NCBI RefSeq assembly: GCF_030323265.1
Contig: NZ_CP104991.1
Coordinates: forward strand, 124,001-188,000
DNA length: 64,000 nt
Source of the DNA: Terrirhizobium terrae
GTDB lineage: Bacteria; Pseudomonadota; Alphaproteobacteria; Rhizobiales; Rhizobiaceae
Direction: 5' to 3'
Shown: piece by piece, positions 7,540-21,639 of the stretch
How the letters are laid out: every line of letters starts with the position of its first letter
How positions within the stretch are numbered: position 1 is the first letter of the stretch
Made by a program: the position numbers and the translations under genes
Notes under the pieces: generated by a model
What the model saw: the letters and a program-made list of their open reading frames with translations, nothing else
Told to the model about the DNA's origin: nothing
Databases searched by the model: none

Positions 7540-9868
7540 GCATGTTCGACAAAGCAAAGGAAACAGCTCAGGGTGCGATGCAGGCGGTCATGAAGAAGGC
7601 GGTCGAGGTCGCTCCGGACCGGTGGATGCCAGGCGGCGTCCCCGACCCATTGATCGACGCCAAGCATGGTCATGTCGGTCGGCCGGTCACGCGGATCGAC
7701 GGCCCACTCAAGGTCAAGGGCGCAGCCCGCTTCGCGGCAGAGTTTCGCTCGGACGGAATGCTCTATGCGGCACTCGCCTACAGCACCATTCCCAAGGGCC
7801 GGATCTCGCATATGGAAACCTCGAAAGCTCAGGCAGCGCCGGGCGTCTCGCTGGTTATGACCTATCGCAACGCGCCACGCATGAACCCTCCGCCCAAGTT
7901 TCTGTCACAAGAAAAGGCAGCGGGTGGCGATGATCTGCCCGTGATGCAAGGCGACGATGTTCATTGGAATGGCCAGCCGGTTGCACTCGTTCTGGCAAGC
8001 ACGCAGGAGCAGGCCGATCACGCGGCATCGCTGCTTGAGGTGAGCTACGTCGCTGAGGCCGCAGCGACATCGCTTTCCAACGCCAGAGTGAAAGGTACCG
8101 AGACCGGTGCCTTCATGGGCGAACCGCTTCATAACGAGGTCGGCGATGCCGAAGCGGCTTTTGCCAATGCCGAGGTGAAGGTTGACAGCACCTACCATTC
8201 GCCACGTCACAACCACAACGCCATGGAGCCTCACGCTGCCACCATTCTGTGGGAGGGCAACAGGCTTATCATCCATGATGCTACTCAGGCTGTTGCGCAT
8301 ACCGCCTGGTCGATGGCACAGGTCTTCGACATGGATGAGAAGGACGTGCATGTCACCTCCCCTATGTCGGTGGAGGATTTGGATCGAAGACCATGTGGCA
8401 GCATCAGATCCTTGCTGCTGCTGCATCCAAGCTATCAGGACGTCCTGTTCGGATCGCGCTGTCACGCGAGGGCGTATATCGCATCGTTGGCGGCCGCAGC
8501 GAAACCGAGCAGCGTGTGGCGCTCGGCAGCACAACCGGCGGCAAGCTGACATCACTCATTCATACGGGCCTGACACCACAGTCGCCACATAGTGCCCTCC
8601 CCGAACCATTCATCATGCCGACCCGTGGCGCCTATGCGGTTGAAAACATCAAGCTCGACGTGCAGACATGCCGTCTCGATATGATGGCCAACACCTTCAT
8701 GCGTGCGCCGGGAGAAGCGGTCGGCACGTTCGCACTCGAATGCGCCATGGATGAGCTGGCTGACAAGCTCGGCATTGATCCGATCGAGCTGCGTGTTCTG
8801 AACGAGCCGGACCAGGACCCGATTGGTGGAAACCCGTTTTCCTCCCGTAACATCGTCGAGGCTTATCGTCTCGGTGCTGAACGGTTCGGATGGAACGAAC
8901 GCAATCCAATCCCGGCGAGCCGGCGGGAGGGCGAGTGGTTGATCGGCATGGGTTGCGCTACCGGCACCTATCCCTACTACCGCATGCCGGGCGCGGCGGC
9001 CCGCCTGACAATGGCCGCCGACGGGCATGTCACGGTGGATGTCGCCGCCCATGAAATGGGCATGGGTACATCAACCGTGCAGACCCAAGTCACTGCCGAT
9101 CGCCTCGGCCTGCCCCTAGGCAAGGTGACGTTTCGTTATGGCGATAGCTCGCTCCCTGGTGTGATCCTGGCCGGCGGTTCTCAGCAGACCGCAGCAATAG
9201 GCATGGCTGTCATGGTTGCCTATGGCGAACTGGTCAGCGAGCTTCTGAAACTCGCTGGCAATGACTCGCCGCTGGCGGGCCTGGGCGCCGAGGATGTCGT
9301 CAGCGCGAACGAAGGCCTTGCCAAGCGCGACGAGCCCGGTCGCTTCGAAACCTATTCCTCGATACTGTCGCGCGCCCAGAAACGCGAGCTGGTCGTAGAC
9401 GGCAATCCGCCCATGCCGTTAGAGCTTCAGCACTGGTCGATGCATTCCTACAGCGCCATATTCTGCGAGGTCCGCGTAAACGCGATCACAGGCGAACCAC
9501 GCGTCAACCGCATGCTTGGCTCGTTTGATTGCGGCCGCATTATCAACCCGAAGACGGCGGCGAGCCAGTTCAAGGGCGGCATCATCATGGGAATGGGCCT
9601 CGCTCTGACCGAGGAGACCTTGTTCGACGAACGGAATGGCCGGATCATGAACCCGAGCCTTTCCGATTACCATATCCCCGTTCATCTGGATGTCCCCGAT
9701 ATCGACGTCATCTGGACCAACATCCCCGACCCCCATACACCTATGGGCGCCCATGGTGTGGGCGAGATCGGCATCACCGGGACTGGTGCGGCGATCGCTA
9801 ATGCGATCTATAACGCCACCGGCAAGCGTGTCCGTGATCTCCCGATCACGCTCGACAAGCTGCTCTAG
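7536..9868 (+). CDS. paoC: Molybdenum aldehyde oxidoreductase, molybdopterin subunit (PaoC-like), single frameshift
   Basis: The large catalytic subunit, about 777 residues, binds the molybdenum cofactor. The N-terminal part has VTRIDGPLKVKGAARFAAE and ends its frame at about 8360. Restoring one C in a CCCC run continues into SPYVGGGFGSKTMWQHQ and the rest of the protein. The C-terminal region contains HGVGEIGITGTG, where the Glu is the catalytic base of the family, and INPKTAASQFKGG. An N-terminal extension (MSMFDKAKETAQGAM) is not typical. It is the last gene of the first Pao set; the next gene is convergent. Expected reaction: oxidation of aldehydes to carboxylic acids. Confidence 0.82.
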
Positions 9869-10044
9869 GCGGGAGTGTGCCTGCTGACCAGAACCAGCCC
9901 GCAGGTACCTCTTGGACAGATCCAGGCCGTCGGCTTGGAGGTAATTGCTCCAACTAAGCGACTTGAACCCCGACTTGTTTGCGACGTTCGATGCTGAATA
10001 ATCAATAGCCAGGATCTACGCCGAACACCCAAGGCATGCCGGTT

Positions 10045-13589
<3,545 letters not shown>

Positions 13590-13741
13590 ACGCCGGAACA
13601 TAGGTGGGGACACGATGAGATTTCGCTTATCAGCTCCTGGCGGACGCATGTTCTTGAGCGCGCTGTACTATCCTGATCGATCGCATGACTCGTAGTGCTT
13701 TTGAGCGGGATCGAACAATCGGCCCACCTGATTGTAGTCGC

Positions 13742-14033
13742 TCAGTTCTGCGGCAGATATTCTGGCCATTCCTGCGCGCCATGGAGTATGCGAAGAATTC
13801 GGACTGTCGTATCGGTGATGGCGTAGGCGGCAACGTAAGGCGTACCATTGATCACGAGTTCGCGTGTGCCGGCAACTCTACCAATGCGCCCACTAGCAGG
13901 AAAATCGAGCAGGCGACGGGCGGCCTCCTATCCGCTCCTCGATGAGAACCGCGGCTACAGGCTTATCTGCCTCAAAGTGCGTGAAGATGGCGTCGCGATC
14001 CGATAGCGCAAACGCAGACCGAGTAAGCTTCAC
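13742..14033 (-). pseudogene. RelE/ParE-family toxin, frameshifted, antitoxin not found
   Basis: Two minus-strand frames combine into a ParE-like toxin of about 96 residues. The first is VKLTRSAFALSDRDAIFTHFE followed by AAVLIEERI. After a shift near 13930 it continues RRLLDFPASGRIGRVAG, ELVINGTPYVAAYAI and ILHGAQEWPE, the usual ParE C-terminal strands and 'H.....WP' tail. The GTG start at 14033 has GGAGGAAA upstream. The shift needs one base removed or two added, unlike the homopolymer undercalls elsewhere, so this may be real decay. A preceding short frame (MSIQELKRAW) is too short to call as an antitoxin. Confidence 0.55.
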
Positions 14034-14525
14034 AGAAGGTTTTTCCTCCGCACTATCCGCTCCAAGCGCGTTTGAGTTCCTGAATGGACATGAACCTTTG
14101 ACCCCCATTTTTTAGAAGAGACATGGATTCAACCGCTTAGAGTTTGGACGGCACGCGCCCCTTATGGAATCAGCCGTATCGCTGGCAAGAACGAAAGCCT
14201 GAAGCACGAGCGAGCCGAGGAACTTTCTGGCGACTTGTTAGGCCGGGCCTCAGGAAATAATGCCATCAGATCAACCTTACCCGCTCGTCAAAGCCATGGG
14301 ACTGCCAGCTTTTTACCCTGCAGGGTCCAGACCAACCTACCGCTTCAGTTTTGGAGTTGATGCTCCTCGGGATTGCCGTCCATCAGCATAGTCATATATA
14401 GGACCGCAAAAACGCCTTCGGGGCGAAGGACGGGGTTAATGGACAAAGCAGCGCGCAGTTCCCAGCGCGTGTCGGTTGGACCGGACGCGCCAGCGCTCAC
14501 TACGATTTTTGGAGGGACACTCGAG
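14034..14525. other. Intergenic region without recognisable gene
   Basis: About 490 bases with stop codons in all frames and no family-like segment. It ends with the ribosome site GGAGGGACA for the receiver remnant at 14526. A small G/C hairpin (CGCC-TTCG-GGGCG) is near 14412. Nothing further is supported. Confidence 0.4.
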
Positions 14526-14760
14526 ATGACTGACGCGCCTGACCTGACGACCCGAAAGGTCCTGGTCGTGGAGGATGACTACTTCATCGCCAGCGACATG
14601 GCCGCAGCGCTTCGCGGTGCAGGTGCGGAGGTTCTCGGTCCATGCCCCAACCAGGAGGCGATGCTCGATACAGTCGCAGACGCCGACACATGTCGTGCTT
14701 GATTCGAACTTGGGCGGTGGCGGACCATTCAATGATGTCTCCCTGCTCGCTCATAACAGG
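14526..14760 (+). pseudogene. Response-regulator receiver domain remnant
   Basis: The frame opens MTDAPDLTTRKVLVVEDDYF with the acidic pair (Glu-Asp-Asp) of a CheY-like receiver, and includes AAALRGAGAEVLGP. Near 14690 the frame is lost; in another frame THVVLDSNLGGGGPFND follows, the expected phospho-acceptor strand with Asp. After that the sequence no longer matches a receiver and the conserved Thr and Lys are missing. It is therefore a truncated, frameshifted copy. It has a good GGAGGG ribosome site, so it was once expressed. The intact receiver at 27776 is a relative. Confidence 0.55.
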
Positions 14761-15166
14761 AACTGCGCCGGACAATGTCCAACCGATTTGGCCATCGGCT
14801 TAGCGCACACGATGCTCGAACTCGGAAGCCTGTCCCTCAGCGACAGGATGACCGTCAGGAACTAGCGCTGGATATGGCTCATTCAATGCACGAAGTGATG
14901 CAATGCGTGCCACCTGACCGTCACATCACACTTTGCATCTGTCCAGATCCCGCAATATCCGTGCGGATGTCAGCGCAACATTGGCGATCGCTGTTGGCTC
15001 GCGCATCCACTCAAGAGTGTTCTATCGGAAGGCATGCCTAGAAACCAATGGGCCTCGGTTCACCTTTTAGCCGCTTCTTTTGAGGCGGACTTTCGGCCCC
15101 AGTAGAGGAACAATCAGCATAGCGCTCCGTTAGGCCGCCATCACCCGGTAAAAGAAAGGCTGTTTC
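14761..15166. other. Intergenic region upstream of the second Pao set
   Basis: About 400 bases. Short open frames exist but none shows family similarity or consistent codon use. The region should contain the promoter of the 15167 operon. No clear operator was seen. Confidence 0.4.
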
Positions 15167-15691
15167 ATGGACATTAATGCTACCCAGTCCGCCCTTCCAA
15201 GCTGTCCCATCACCCTGAAGATCAATAGCGAGATCCACTCGCTTAATATCCAGCCGTGGGTGACGATGCTCGACCTCTTGAGAGGGCCGCTTGAACTGAC
15301 TGGCACAAAGAAGGGTTGCGACCACGGCCAGTGCGGCGCCTGCACGATCCTTATCGACGGCGAGCGGGTCAACTCGTGTCTCAAGCTCGCTGTCTCGCTG
15401 GATGGTTGCGAGATCACTACGATCGAAGGCCTTGGTTCGCCAGAAGCAATGCATCCGATGCAACGAGCCTTCGTGGAGCATGACGCGTTCCAGTGCGGCT
15501 ATTGCACTCCGGGACAGATCTGTTCAGCCGTTGGCTTGATCAAGGAAGGCCACGCCCATAGCCGCGCAGAGATCCGCGAACTGATGAGTGGCAACCTGTG
15601 TCGCTGCGGCGCCTACACCAACATTGCCGATGCTATCGAGGACGTTTTGGGCTCGGAAGCCGCTCGCAATTTCCGGGAGGCCGCAGAATGA
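15167..15691 (+). CDS. paoA: Second molybdenum aldehyde oxidoreductase, [2Fe-2S] subunit (PaoA-like)
   Basis: A 174-residue iron-sulfur subunit. The first cluster motif is GTKKGCDHGQCGACTIL, closer to Escherichia coli PaoA (GCDHGQCGACT) than the copy at 6050. The second is QCGYCTPGQICSA and GNLCRCGAYTNI. No twin-arginine signal is seen. It is the first gene of the second set and ends in a four-base ATGA overlap with the FAD subunit at 15688. The copy at 6050 has a longer loop before the second cluster pair, so the two sets are diverged paralogues and not a recent duplication. Confidence 0.86.
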   Translation: MDINATQSALPSCPITLKINSEIHSLNIQPWVTMLDLLRGPLELTGTKKGCDHGQCGACTILIDGERVNSCLKLAVSLDGCEITTIEGLGSPEAMHPMQRAFVEHDAFQCGYCTPGQICSAVGLIKEGHAHSRAEIRELMSGNLCRCGAYTNIADAIEDVLGSEAARNFREAAE

Positions 15692-16704
15692 GAGAGTTTT
15701 CTTATACCCGCGCCGAAACCGTCTCAGACGCCGTTTCCGCCCTCGCCTCCAACCCGCAAGCCCAGCTTCTCGCCGGCGGCACCAACCTCGTTGACTTAAT
15801 GAAATACGACGTCATGCACCCGGCCGCGATCATCGACATTAACCGCCTGCCGCTAAAATCCATAGAGGAAACCGAGGACGGCGATATTCGTATCGGCGCC
15901 CTCGTGAGCAATTCCGCCATTGCCTATGACGAACGGATCAAGGAACGCTTTCCGCTGCTTGCCAACGCGATCCTTGCTGGTGCCTCTCCGCAGCTTCGCA
16001 ACGCCGCGACTACCGGCGGCAACCTTTTGCAGCGCACCCGCTGTTACTACTTCTATGACCCGTCGACTCCTTGCAACAAACGCGAGCCCGGCTCGGGCTG
16101 CGGCGCAATCGGCGGCGTCAATCGAATACATGCCATTCTCGGCGCGAGCGACAAATGCATTGCCGTCCATCCGTCGGATATGTGCGTGGCGCTCGCCGCC
16201 CTCGCCGCCACCGTCGAGGTAGAAGGCCCGGCCGGCCGCCGGGACATTCCGTTCACCGAATTCCATCGCCTTCCTGGCGATTATCCGGAGCAGGACAACA
16301 CCCTGCAGGCTGGCGAAATGGTTACGGGCGTGCGTCTCGAAGGTCATCACTTCACCCGTAACTACACCTACCTGAAGCTCCGCGATCGCTTGTCCTACGC
16401 CTTTGCGCTGGTTTCCGTTGCCGTCGCCATGGATGTTTCCGATAGCCGCATCGTTGACCTGCGCGTCGCACTCGGCGGCGTAGCTCATAAGCCGTGGCGC
16501 AATACGTTGGTAGAAGCCCAATTTGCTGGCGCAACTGCCGACGAACCCACCTTCCGCCGTGTTGCCGACCGCCTGCTCGCGGGCGCCGAAGGCCAGGGCG
16601 AAAACGACTTCAAGATCCCGCTCGCCCGCAAGGCGATCGTCCGGGCGCTCAGGCAGGCCGCCGCCGGCACACCCCAGGATCAGACCGTCAAGGCGATCCA
16701 GTGA
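15688..16704 (+). CDS. paoB: Second molybdenum aldehyde oxidoreductase, FAD subunit (PaoB-like)
   Basis: A 338-residue subunit starting MREFSYTRAETVSDAVSAL. FAD loops are LLAGGTNLVDLM and AGASPQLRNAATTGGN. The extra [4Fe-4S] insertion is present as RTRCYYFYD, PCNKR and GCGAI. HPSDMCVALAALA and RLSYAFALVSVAVAM are characteristic of PaoB. A longer open frame begins at 15598 but it lies over the PaoA C-terminus; the ATGA overlap at 15688 is the natural start. An SD, GAAGGAGG, follows the stop and serves the next gene. Confidence 0.88.
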   Translation: MREFSYTRAETVSDAVSALASNPQAQLLAGGTNLVDLMKYDVMHPAAIIDINRLPLKSIEETEDGDIRIGALVSNSAIAYDERIKERFPLLANAILAGASPQLRNAATTGGNLLQRTRCYYFYDPSTPCNKREPGSGCGAIGGVNRIHAILGASDKCIAVHPSDMCVALAALAATVEVEGPAGRRDIPFTEFHRLPGDYPEQDNTLQAGEMVTGVRLEGHHFTRNYTYLKLRDRLSYAFALVSVAVAMDVSDSRIVDLRVALGGVAHKPWRNTLVEAQFAGATADEPTFRRVADRLLAGAEGQGENDFKIPLARKAIVRALRQAAAGTPQDQTVKAIQ

Positions 16705-16719
16705 AGGAGGACACGACAC

Positions 16720-18973
16720 ATGCTGAACGAGATCCAAAGTCGTCGGCCTTCCGAAATCCCGCATTGACGGGCCGCTGAAGGTCACCGGGCGGGCGCGCTA
16801 TGCCGCCGAGCACTTCGAGCCCGGCATGCTGCAGGGTTATGTCCTCTGCTCCACGATCGCCACCGGCCGCATAGCCGAGATCGATACTTCGGTCGCCGAC
16901 CGTTTTCCCGGCGTGATCAAGATCTACACCCATGAAAACCGGCCGAAAGTCGCCGAAAGCGACAAGAAGTGGAAGGACGAGGTCGCCCTGCCCGGCCACC
17001 CGTTCCGGCCGCTTGAAAGCGACCGCATCCTGTTCGACGGTCAGCCGGTCGCGCTCGTCGTGGCGGAAAGCTTCGAAGCTGCCCGCGACGCCACCTCGCT
17101 GATCCGGGTCACCTACGCAGGCGAAACGCCCCATACCGACCTCAGCCGCGAGGAGCCAAATTCCTACGTCCCGCCGGTCCCGCGCATGGAGGCCTTCATG
17201 CCGCCGCCGCCGCGAGGAGACGCCGAAAAAGCCTTTGCCGAGGCGCCCCGGAAGATCGCCGTCGATTACACGATCGAAGGCGAACACCATAATCCGATGG
17301 AGCTTTTTGGCACCACGGTCCTTTGGGAAAAAGACGGTGAACTGACGATCCACGACAAGACGCAAGGATCGCAAAACAGCCACGACTTCGTCTGCAACGT
17401 CTTCGGTCTCGACCCCGAGACGGTCACTGTGCAGAATAAATTCGTCGGCGGCGCGTTTGGCTCGGGCCTGCGCCCCAAATATCAGCTCTTCCTCGCCGTT
17501 ATGGCGAGCCTCGACTTGAAGCGGTCGATGAAGGTCGAGATGAGCCGACGCGAGATGTTCTACCTCAGTTGGCGTCCCAAGGCGATCCAGCGTGTGGCGC
17601 TCGCGGCAGATGCAGAAGGCCACCTTCAGGCCGTCTTACACCACGCCCTCCATGCCACCTCACGCTACGAGGACTACCAGGAAAACGTCGCCAACTGGTC
17701 AGGCCTCGCCTACAAGTGCGACAACGTCAAGATTTCCTACGAGATCGCCAAGCTCGACGTTTCGACCCCGGGCGACATGCGCGCTCCCGGCGCCGCCACC
17801 GGCGTCACGGCGCTTGAAACAGCAATGGACGAACTCTCCTACGAAGTCAGTATCGACCCACTTGAACTGAGGATCAGGAACTTCGTCCACCGCGACCAGA
17901 ACACGGATAAGGATATCACCTCCAAAGCCCTGCATGCCTGTTACCGCGAAGGTGCCGAGCGATTCGGCTGGGCGAAGCGCTCACCCGAACCCCGCTCGAT
18001 GCGCGATGGGGAGGAACTGGTGGGCTGGGGCATGGCGACGGGCTTCTGGGAAGCTCAGCTTTCCCCGGCCGAGGCCAAGGCGCGCCTCTCGTCCGACGGC
18101 AAGGTCGTTGTCTCTGCCGCCGCCTCCGATATCGGGACCGGCACCTACACCATCCTCGCCCAGCTTGGTGCCGAAGCTTTTGACGTGCCGCTTGAGGACG
18201 TAACGGTCAGGATAGCCAAGTCAACGCTGCCCAAGACCTCTGTCGAAGGCGGCTCCTGGACCGCAGCGTCAACCGGGTCCGCTGTTCAGGTTGCGGCAAA
18301 GACCGTCATCGCCACGCTCTTGAAGCACGCCCTTAAGATGGACAACTCGCCTCTCGAGGATGCCAAGTCGGAACAGGTTGAGATCGTCGGGGGTCGCCTC
18401 GTACTGGAAGCCAACCATCAGGTCGGCGTCGCGATTTCCGACATCATGCAGGCCGCCGGCGTCTCGTTCATCGAAGAACTTGGTCAGGTCGCGCCTGACA
18501 AGGCGATCCAGAAAAGGTTCTCCGCCTATACCCACTCCGCCGTGTTCGTGGAAGTGAAGGTGGACGAGGAGCTCGGCCGCCCACGTGTCACCCGGGTCGT
18601 TAGTGCCATTGGCGCCGGTCGCATTCTCAACCCAAAGACGGCGCGCAGCCAGATCCTCGGCGGTGTCGTTATGGGAATCGGCATGGCGCTTCATGAGGAA
18701 GGCATGGTCGATCACCGCACCGGCCGGATTATGAATCACAATATCGCCGAATACCATGTGCCGGCCCATGCCGACATCGAAGATATCGAGGTGATCTTTG
18801 TGGACGAGGACGACGACAAGGCGAGCCCAATCGGCGTTAAGGGCCTTGGTGAAATTGGTATTGTGGGGGTCGCTGCGGCTGTTTCGAACGCGATCTTCCA
18901 CGCGACAGGAAAGCGCATTCGCCATTTTCCCATCACGATCGACAAAATCCTCAAGGACGAAACAAGCCAATGA
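16720..18973 (+). CDS. paoC: Second molybdenum aldehyde oxidoreductase, molybdopterin subunit (PaoC-like), frame break near start
   Basis: The catalytic subunit, about 751 residues. The long frame from 16740 on carries KVVGLPKSRIDGPLKVTG, VGGAFGSGLRPKYQL, NPKTARSQILGG and the catalytic Glu segment KGLGEIGIVG. The start ATG at 16720 (with GAAGGAGG upstream) reads MLNEIQS in a different frame, so there is a break near 16738. Because this frame has a stop just upstream, the repair needs one base removed or two added. The next ATG within the long frame, at 16826, would delete the conserved RIDGPLK segment. A catalase-family gene overlaps its stop by four bases. Confidence 0.82.
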
Positions 18974-20114
18974 GCAATGGAATTTTAGCTGCGCCAGTCC
19001 GCTACACTCTTGGCCTGGAAGACATCCAGCCGGACGAGCCGCAGACGGCCCGCGATCTTGCCGAAACGATGCTGTCGATCTCGGAAAAGACTTACGCCGA
19101 TTCCGGTCAAGCGATGCGCGCCGTTCATGCAAAAAGCCATGGGCTGATCGGCGCGACGGTCGAAGTGCTGGACAACCTGCCGCCGGAACTGGCGCAGGGA
19201 ATTTTCGCCGAACCGCAGCGTTATGAGGCTGTGATCCGGCTTTCGACGACGCCCGGCGATCTTCTGCATGACAGCGTCTCAACGCCCCGCGGCATGGCGC
19301 TGAAAATTCTCAATGTCGAGGAGCGCGTCTTCCCGGATCGGAGGGATCGCTCAGCCAGGACTTCGTCATGGTTAATGGTAAGGAGTTCAACTCGCCATCG
19401 GGCAAGGCTTTCCTCAAAAACCTCAAGTTACTCGCCTCTACGACCGATCGGATGGAAGGTACGAAGGAAGTCCTCTCCAGGATTATGAAAACGCTAGAAA
19501 AAGTATTGGAGAGCGTTGGAAGCGAGAGCGCTGCTTTGAAGTCGATGGGAGGCAATCCCAAAACTTATATACTTGGAACAAGCTTTTTCACCCAGCTTCC
19601 GCTTCGATACGGCGAGTACATCGCCAAGATTGGCGTCGTTCCGGCATCCGACAATCTCAAGGCACTCAACGATGCGACTGTGGACACATCCACGGATCCC
19701 GACATCATACGCCACGAGACGGAAAAATTTTTCGAGAACGAGACGGCCGTCTGGGACCTGCAGGTCCAGTTGTGCAGGGACATCGATGGCATGCCAGTAG
19801 AAGGCGTTAAGGCTTGGGACGAGGAAAATAGCCCGTTCGTCACAGTCGCGCGCATCACAGCATCGCCGCAGGCGGCATGGAGCGAGCAGCGCTCAAAAAC
19901 CGTCGATGACGGCATGCATTTTAGTCCATGGAACGGCATTGTCGAGCATCAGCCGCTCGGGTCGATCATGAGGCTCCGCAAGCTCGCCTATCATCGATCG
20001 GCAGCCTTTCGCTCTCAGCGCAATCGTACCCCGGTGACCGAGCCGCTCGCCTGTCCATTGAGCTACGGAACCGCCACTAACTCGTCGCCCGGACTGGATA
20101 AAGTCGACCGATAA
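18970..20114 (+). CDS. Catalase-family (SrpA-like) heme protein, single frameshift
   Basis: The first part reads MSNGILAAPVRYTLGLEDI and VIRLSTTPGDLLHDSVSTPRG, a degenerate version of the catalase core 'RFS...G..D..RD.RGFA' region. Near 19335 the frame breaks; one added G joins VEGARLPGSEGSLSQDFVMVN, then YILGTSFFTQLPLRYGEY and FSPWNGIVEHQPLGSIMRLR. The Pro-Leu-Gly and Arg segment is the heme-proximal region of small catalase relatives, about 381 residues. These proteins are catalase-related peroxidases. ATGA overlap with the preceding PaoC-like gene shows co-translation, and Pao-type oxidases can release hydrogen peroxide, so peroxide removal is a sensible role. Confidence 0.75.
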
Positions 20115-20204
20115 CCCTCGGTAGTCTCGGACCGGATGAGTTCAGCGCTGTCTCATTGCGAATTGGTTCGGAGCCTCCCGACGGCAACAAGCCTCTAACG
20201 AAAA

Positions 20205-20226
20205 AAGGCGGCAGAGATGCCGCCTT
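20205..20226 (-). terminator. Intrinsic terminator of the parDE transcript
   Basis: A nine-base perfect stem (AAGGCGGCA / TGCCGCCTT) closes a four-base loop. On the minus strand it is followed by a T-run (TTTTTT including the stem end). It lies about 70 bases beyond the parE stop. Confidence 0.65.
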
Positions 20227-20297
20227 GCCCAGCGTCACGTCCACATATGGGAATCGAACTCACGACCAGCACGCAATAGAGTAGGAGAATGAATTGA

Positions 20298-20591
20298 TTA
20301 AAAGGAATCTCCTGCCCAATCTTCATGACTGTTCCGGATACGGATCACGAAAACGCCTCCATCTTCGATGAGGCGATAGACTACAAGGTGAGCTTTGAAG
20401 GGATGTATCCTGACAGGCGGAGAAATCTCATCGCGTCCGCGCGCCATTCGCGGGTTCGCGGCGATGAGTTCGAATAAGGCAAAAAGTTCGTCATGATAGC
20501 GTTTGGCGACAAATGCTCCGAAGACGTGGATGCCCTCTTCAGCAATGGACACAATGTCCTCTTCCGCTTGGGCTGAAAGGCTAAACGGCAT
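20298..20591 (-). CDS. parE: ParE/RelE-family toxin
   Basis: A complete 97-residue ParE-type toxin: MPFSLSAQAEEDIVSIAEEG, then YHDELFALFELIAANPRMARG, RIHPFKAHLVVYRL and a C-terminal IRNSHEDWAG, in place of the commoner 'R..WE' ending. ParE proteins usually poison DNA gyrase and some relatives cleave mRNA; which applies is not known. The ATG shares its A with the TAA stop of the antitoxin gene, the usual translational coupling. No promoter of its own is seen. Confidence 0.85.
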   Translation of the reverse strand: MPFSLSAQAEEDIVSIAEEGIHVFGAFVAKRYHDELFALFELIAANPRMARGRDEISPPVRIHPFKAHLVVYRLIEDGGVFVIRIRNSHEDWAGDSF

Positions 20592-20845
20592 TAAGCGCGT
20601 CTGCGGTTGACATCGGCTCGCGCGGTCGCTTCTGCAAACAGTTGGTCACCTGAACGGTTCCCAACTCCACTTGCGATCCCGTCGTCGACAAAGCGCTGCA
20701 TCTCGGCAATCTTGTCTGTGCGGGTCTGGTCTCTCCGGATCAGATCTCTGACATAGTCGCTTACATTTGAATACCGACCCGTCTTGGCTTGTGCTTCAAC
20801 CCAATCCTTCATAGGGTCCGGCAGTGATACATTCATCGTCGCCAT
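20591..20845 (-). CDS. parD: ParD-family antitoxin
   Basis: An 84-residue antitoxin: MATMNVSLPDPMKDWVEAQ and YSNVSDYVRDLIRRDQ make the N-terminal ribbon-helix-helix that dimerises and binds the operon's own promoter. The C-terminal, charged half (RADVNRRRA end) would wrap the toxin. GGAGACTGC precedes the ATG. It is the first gene of a two-gene operon, and the pair ends at the terminator near 20215. Confidence 0.87.
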   Translation of the reverse strand: MATMNVSLPDPMKDWVEAQAKTGRYSNVSDYVRDLIRRDQTRTDKIAEMQRFVDDGIASGVGNRSGDQLFAEATARADVNRRRA

Positions 20846-21053
20846 TGCAGTCTCCTTGGTACCCCAAGATATCTATCAATGGCAAAGTTTGTCAAATCTG
20901 TCATCGCATGATTAAGCTCTTGAGAAGAGCTGGACTGCGAACTAGGATTTGAGCGGCTTGAAAACGCAATGTAGGACGGACATAGCGGACAACGGCTTTT
21001 CAAAACCAATTCACATGGCCAGTGCCGTTATGCACCGCTTCTGATCACTTTCG

Positions 21054-21188
21054 CTACGGCTGCAACCCTGCGCAGCGTGCAGTATTGCGGATATGTGTCT
21101 CCATTTCACTGCATGCACCATCTCCGTCATTGTTCTTCAAGGCAGCTATGATGCGGCGGTGCTCTGCCGGGCCGATGATGATGCAATA
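21054..21188 (-). pseudogene. C-terminal remnant of a GntR/FCD-type regulator
   Basis: The minus-strand frame ending with TAG at 21054 reads IIIGPAEHRRIIAALKNND, GACSEMETHIRNTARCAG. 'EHxxIxxAL...D...A...M..HI' is the last helix pair of FCD effector domains in GntR regulators. The rest of the gene is missing; the frame joins directly to a HAD-like fragment at about 21187. Only about 44 codons survive. Confidence 0.5.
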
Positions 21189-21345
21189 TCCATGGTCGGA
21201 TCGATGTCGTGTCCGAGCTCGCGTAGCGCCGCGCGGCAGCTCGACAGGATCCCAAGCTCCGATGCGATCAACGTTCCATTGAGGTCGAGTAGGATAGCAG
21301 GAAGGTCATTTGCCAACGCGGTCGTGCTCCATTGATGTGCCTGAC
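21189..21345 (-). pseudogene. N-terminal remnant of a HAD-superfamily phosphatase
   Basis: The segment LPAILLDLNGTLIASELGI followed by LSSCRAALRELGHDIDP is the N-terminus of a phosphoglycolate-phosphatase-like HAD protein. The motif that should read DxDGT is DLNGT, so the catalytic acid is replaced by Asn. There is no in-frame ATG near the start and the cap and core domains are absent. It runs into the FCD remnant. Confidence 0.5.
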
Positions 21346-21639
21346 AGCGCAATAGCTTAGAAAAACCGAAACGCATTTCGTCATGGCGCCATTCGGAATT
21401 CAGGTGGGCCATTATATCCCAGTAAATTCTTAGCCGCGGGAAGGATCGACACATGAAGACTGCCACTGCCTGCCGTGATTGCACGTTAAAGCAACAGAAC
21501 CCCCGGCTGTGAAGGGAGCAAACGAGCTCCATGCAGGTAGCATCCGACTGAAAATCATAACGTCCCAAAGATAAATTTCGAGCGCAAGCGGAATGATACC
21601 CCTAGCGTTACCTGAACAGGAACGCTAAGATGATGTCGT
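21346..21639. other. Spacer without recognisable gene
   Basis: About 290 bases between the HAD remnant and the TacT-like gene. A minus-strand frame runs through it but shows no family-like segment. Confidence 0.35.

Noticed and set aside
14775-15041. 88-codon frame resembling a kinase helix (ELALDMAHSMHEVMQ)
   Set aside because: The resemblance is limited to a few residues and no H-box or ATPase motifs follow.
20238-20267. tRNA 3'-end-like sequence on the minus strand (GTGAGTTCGATTCCCAT)
   Set aside because: It has a T-loop-like GTTCGATTCC, but the T stem has a mismatch and no D arm, anticodon stem or CCA context is found upstream. At most a degenerate fragment.
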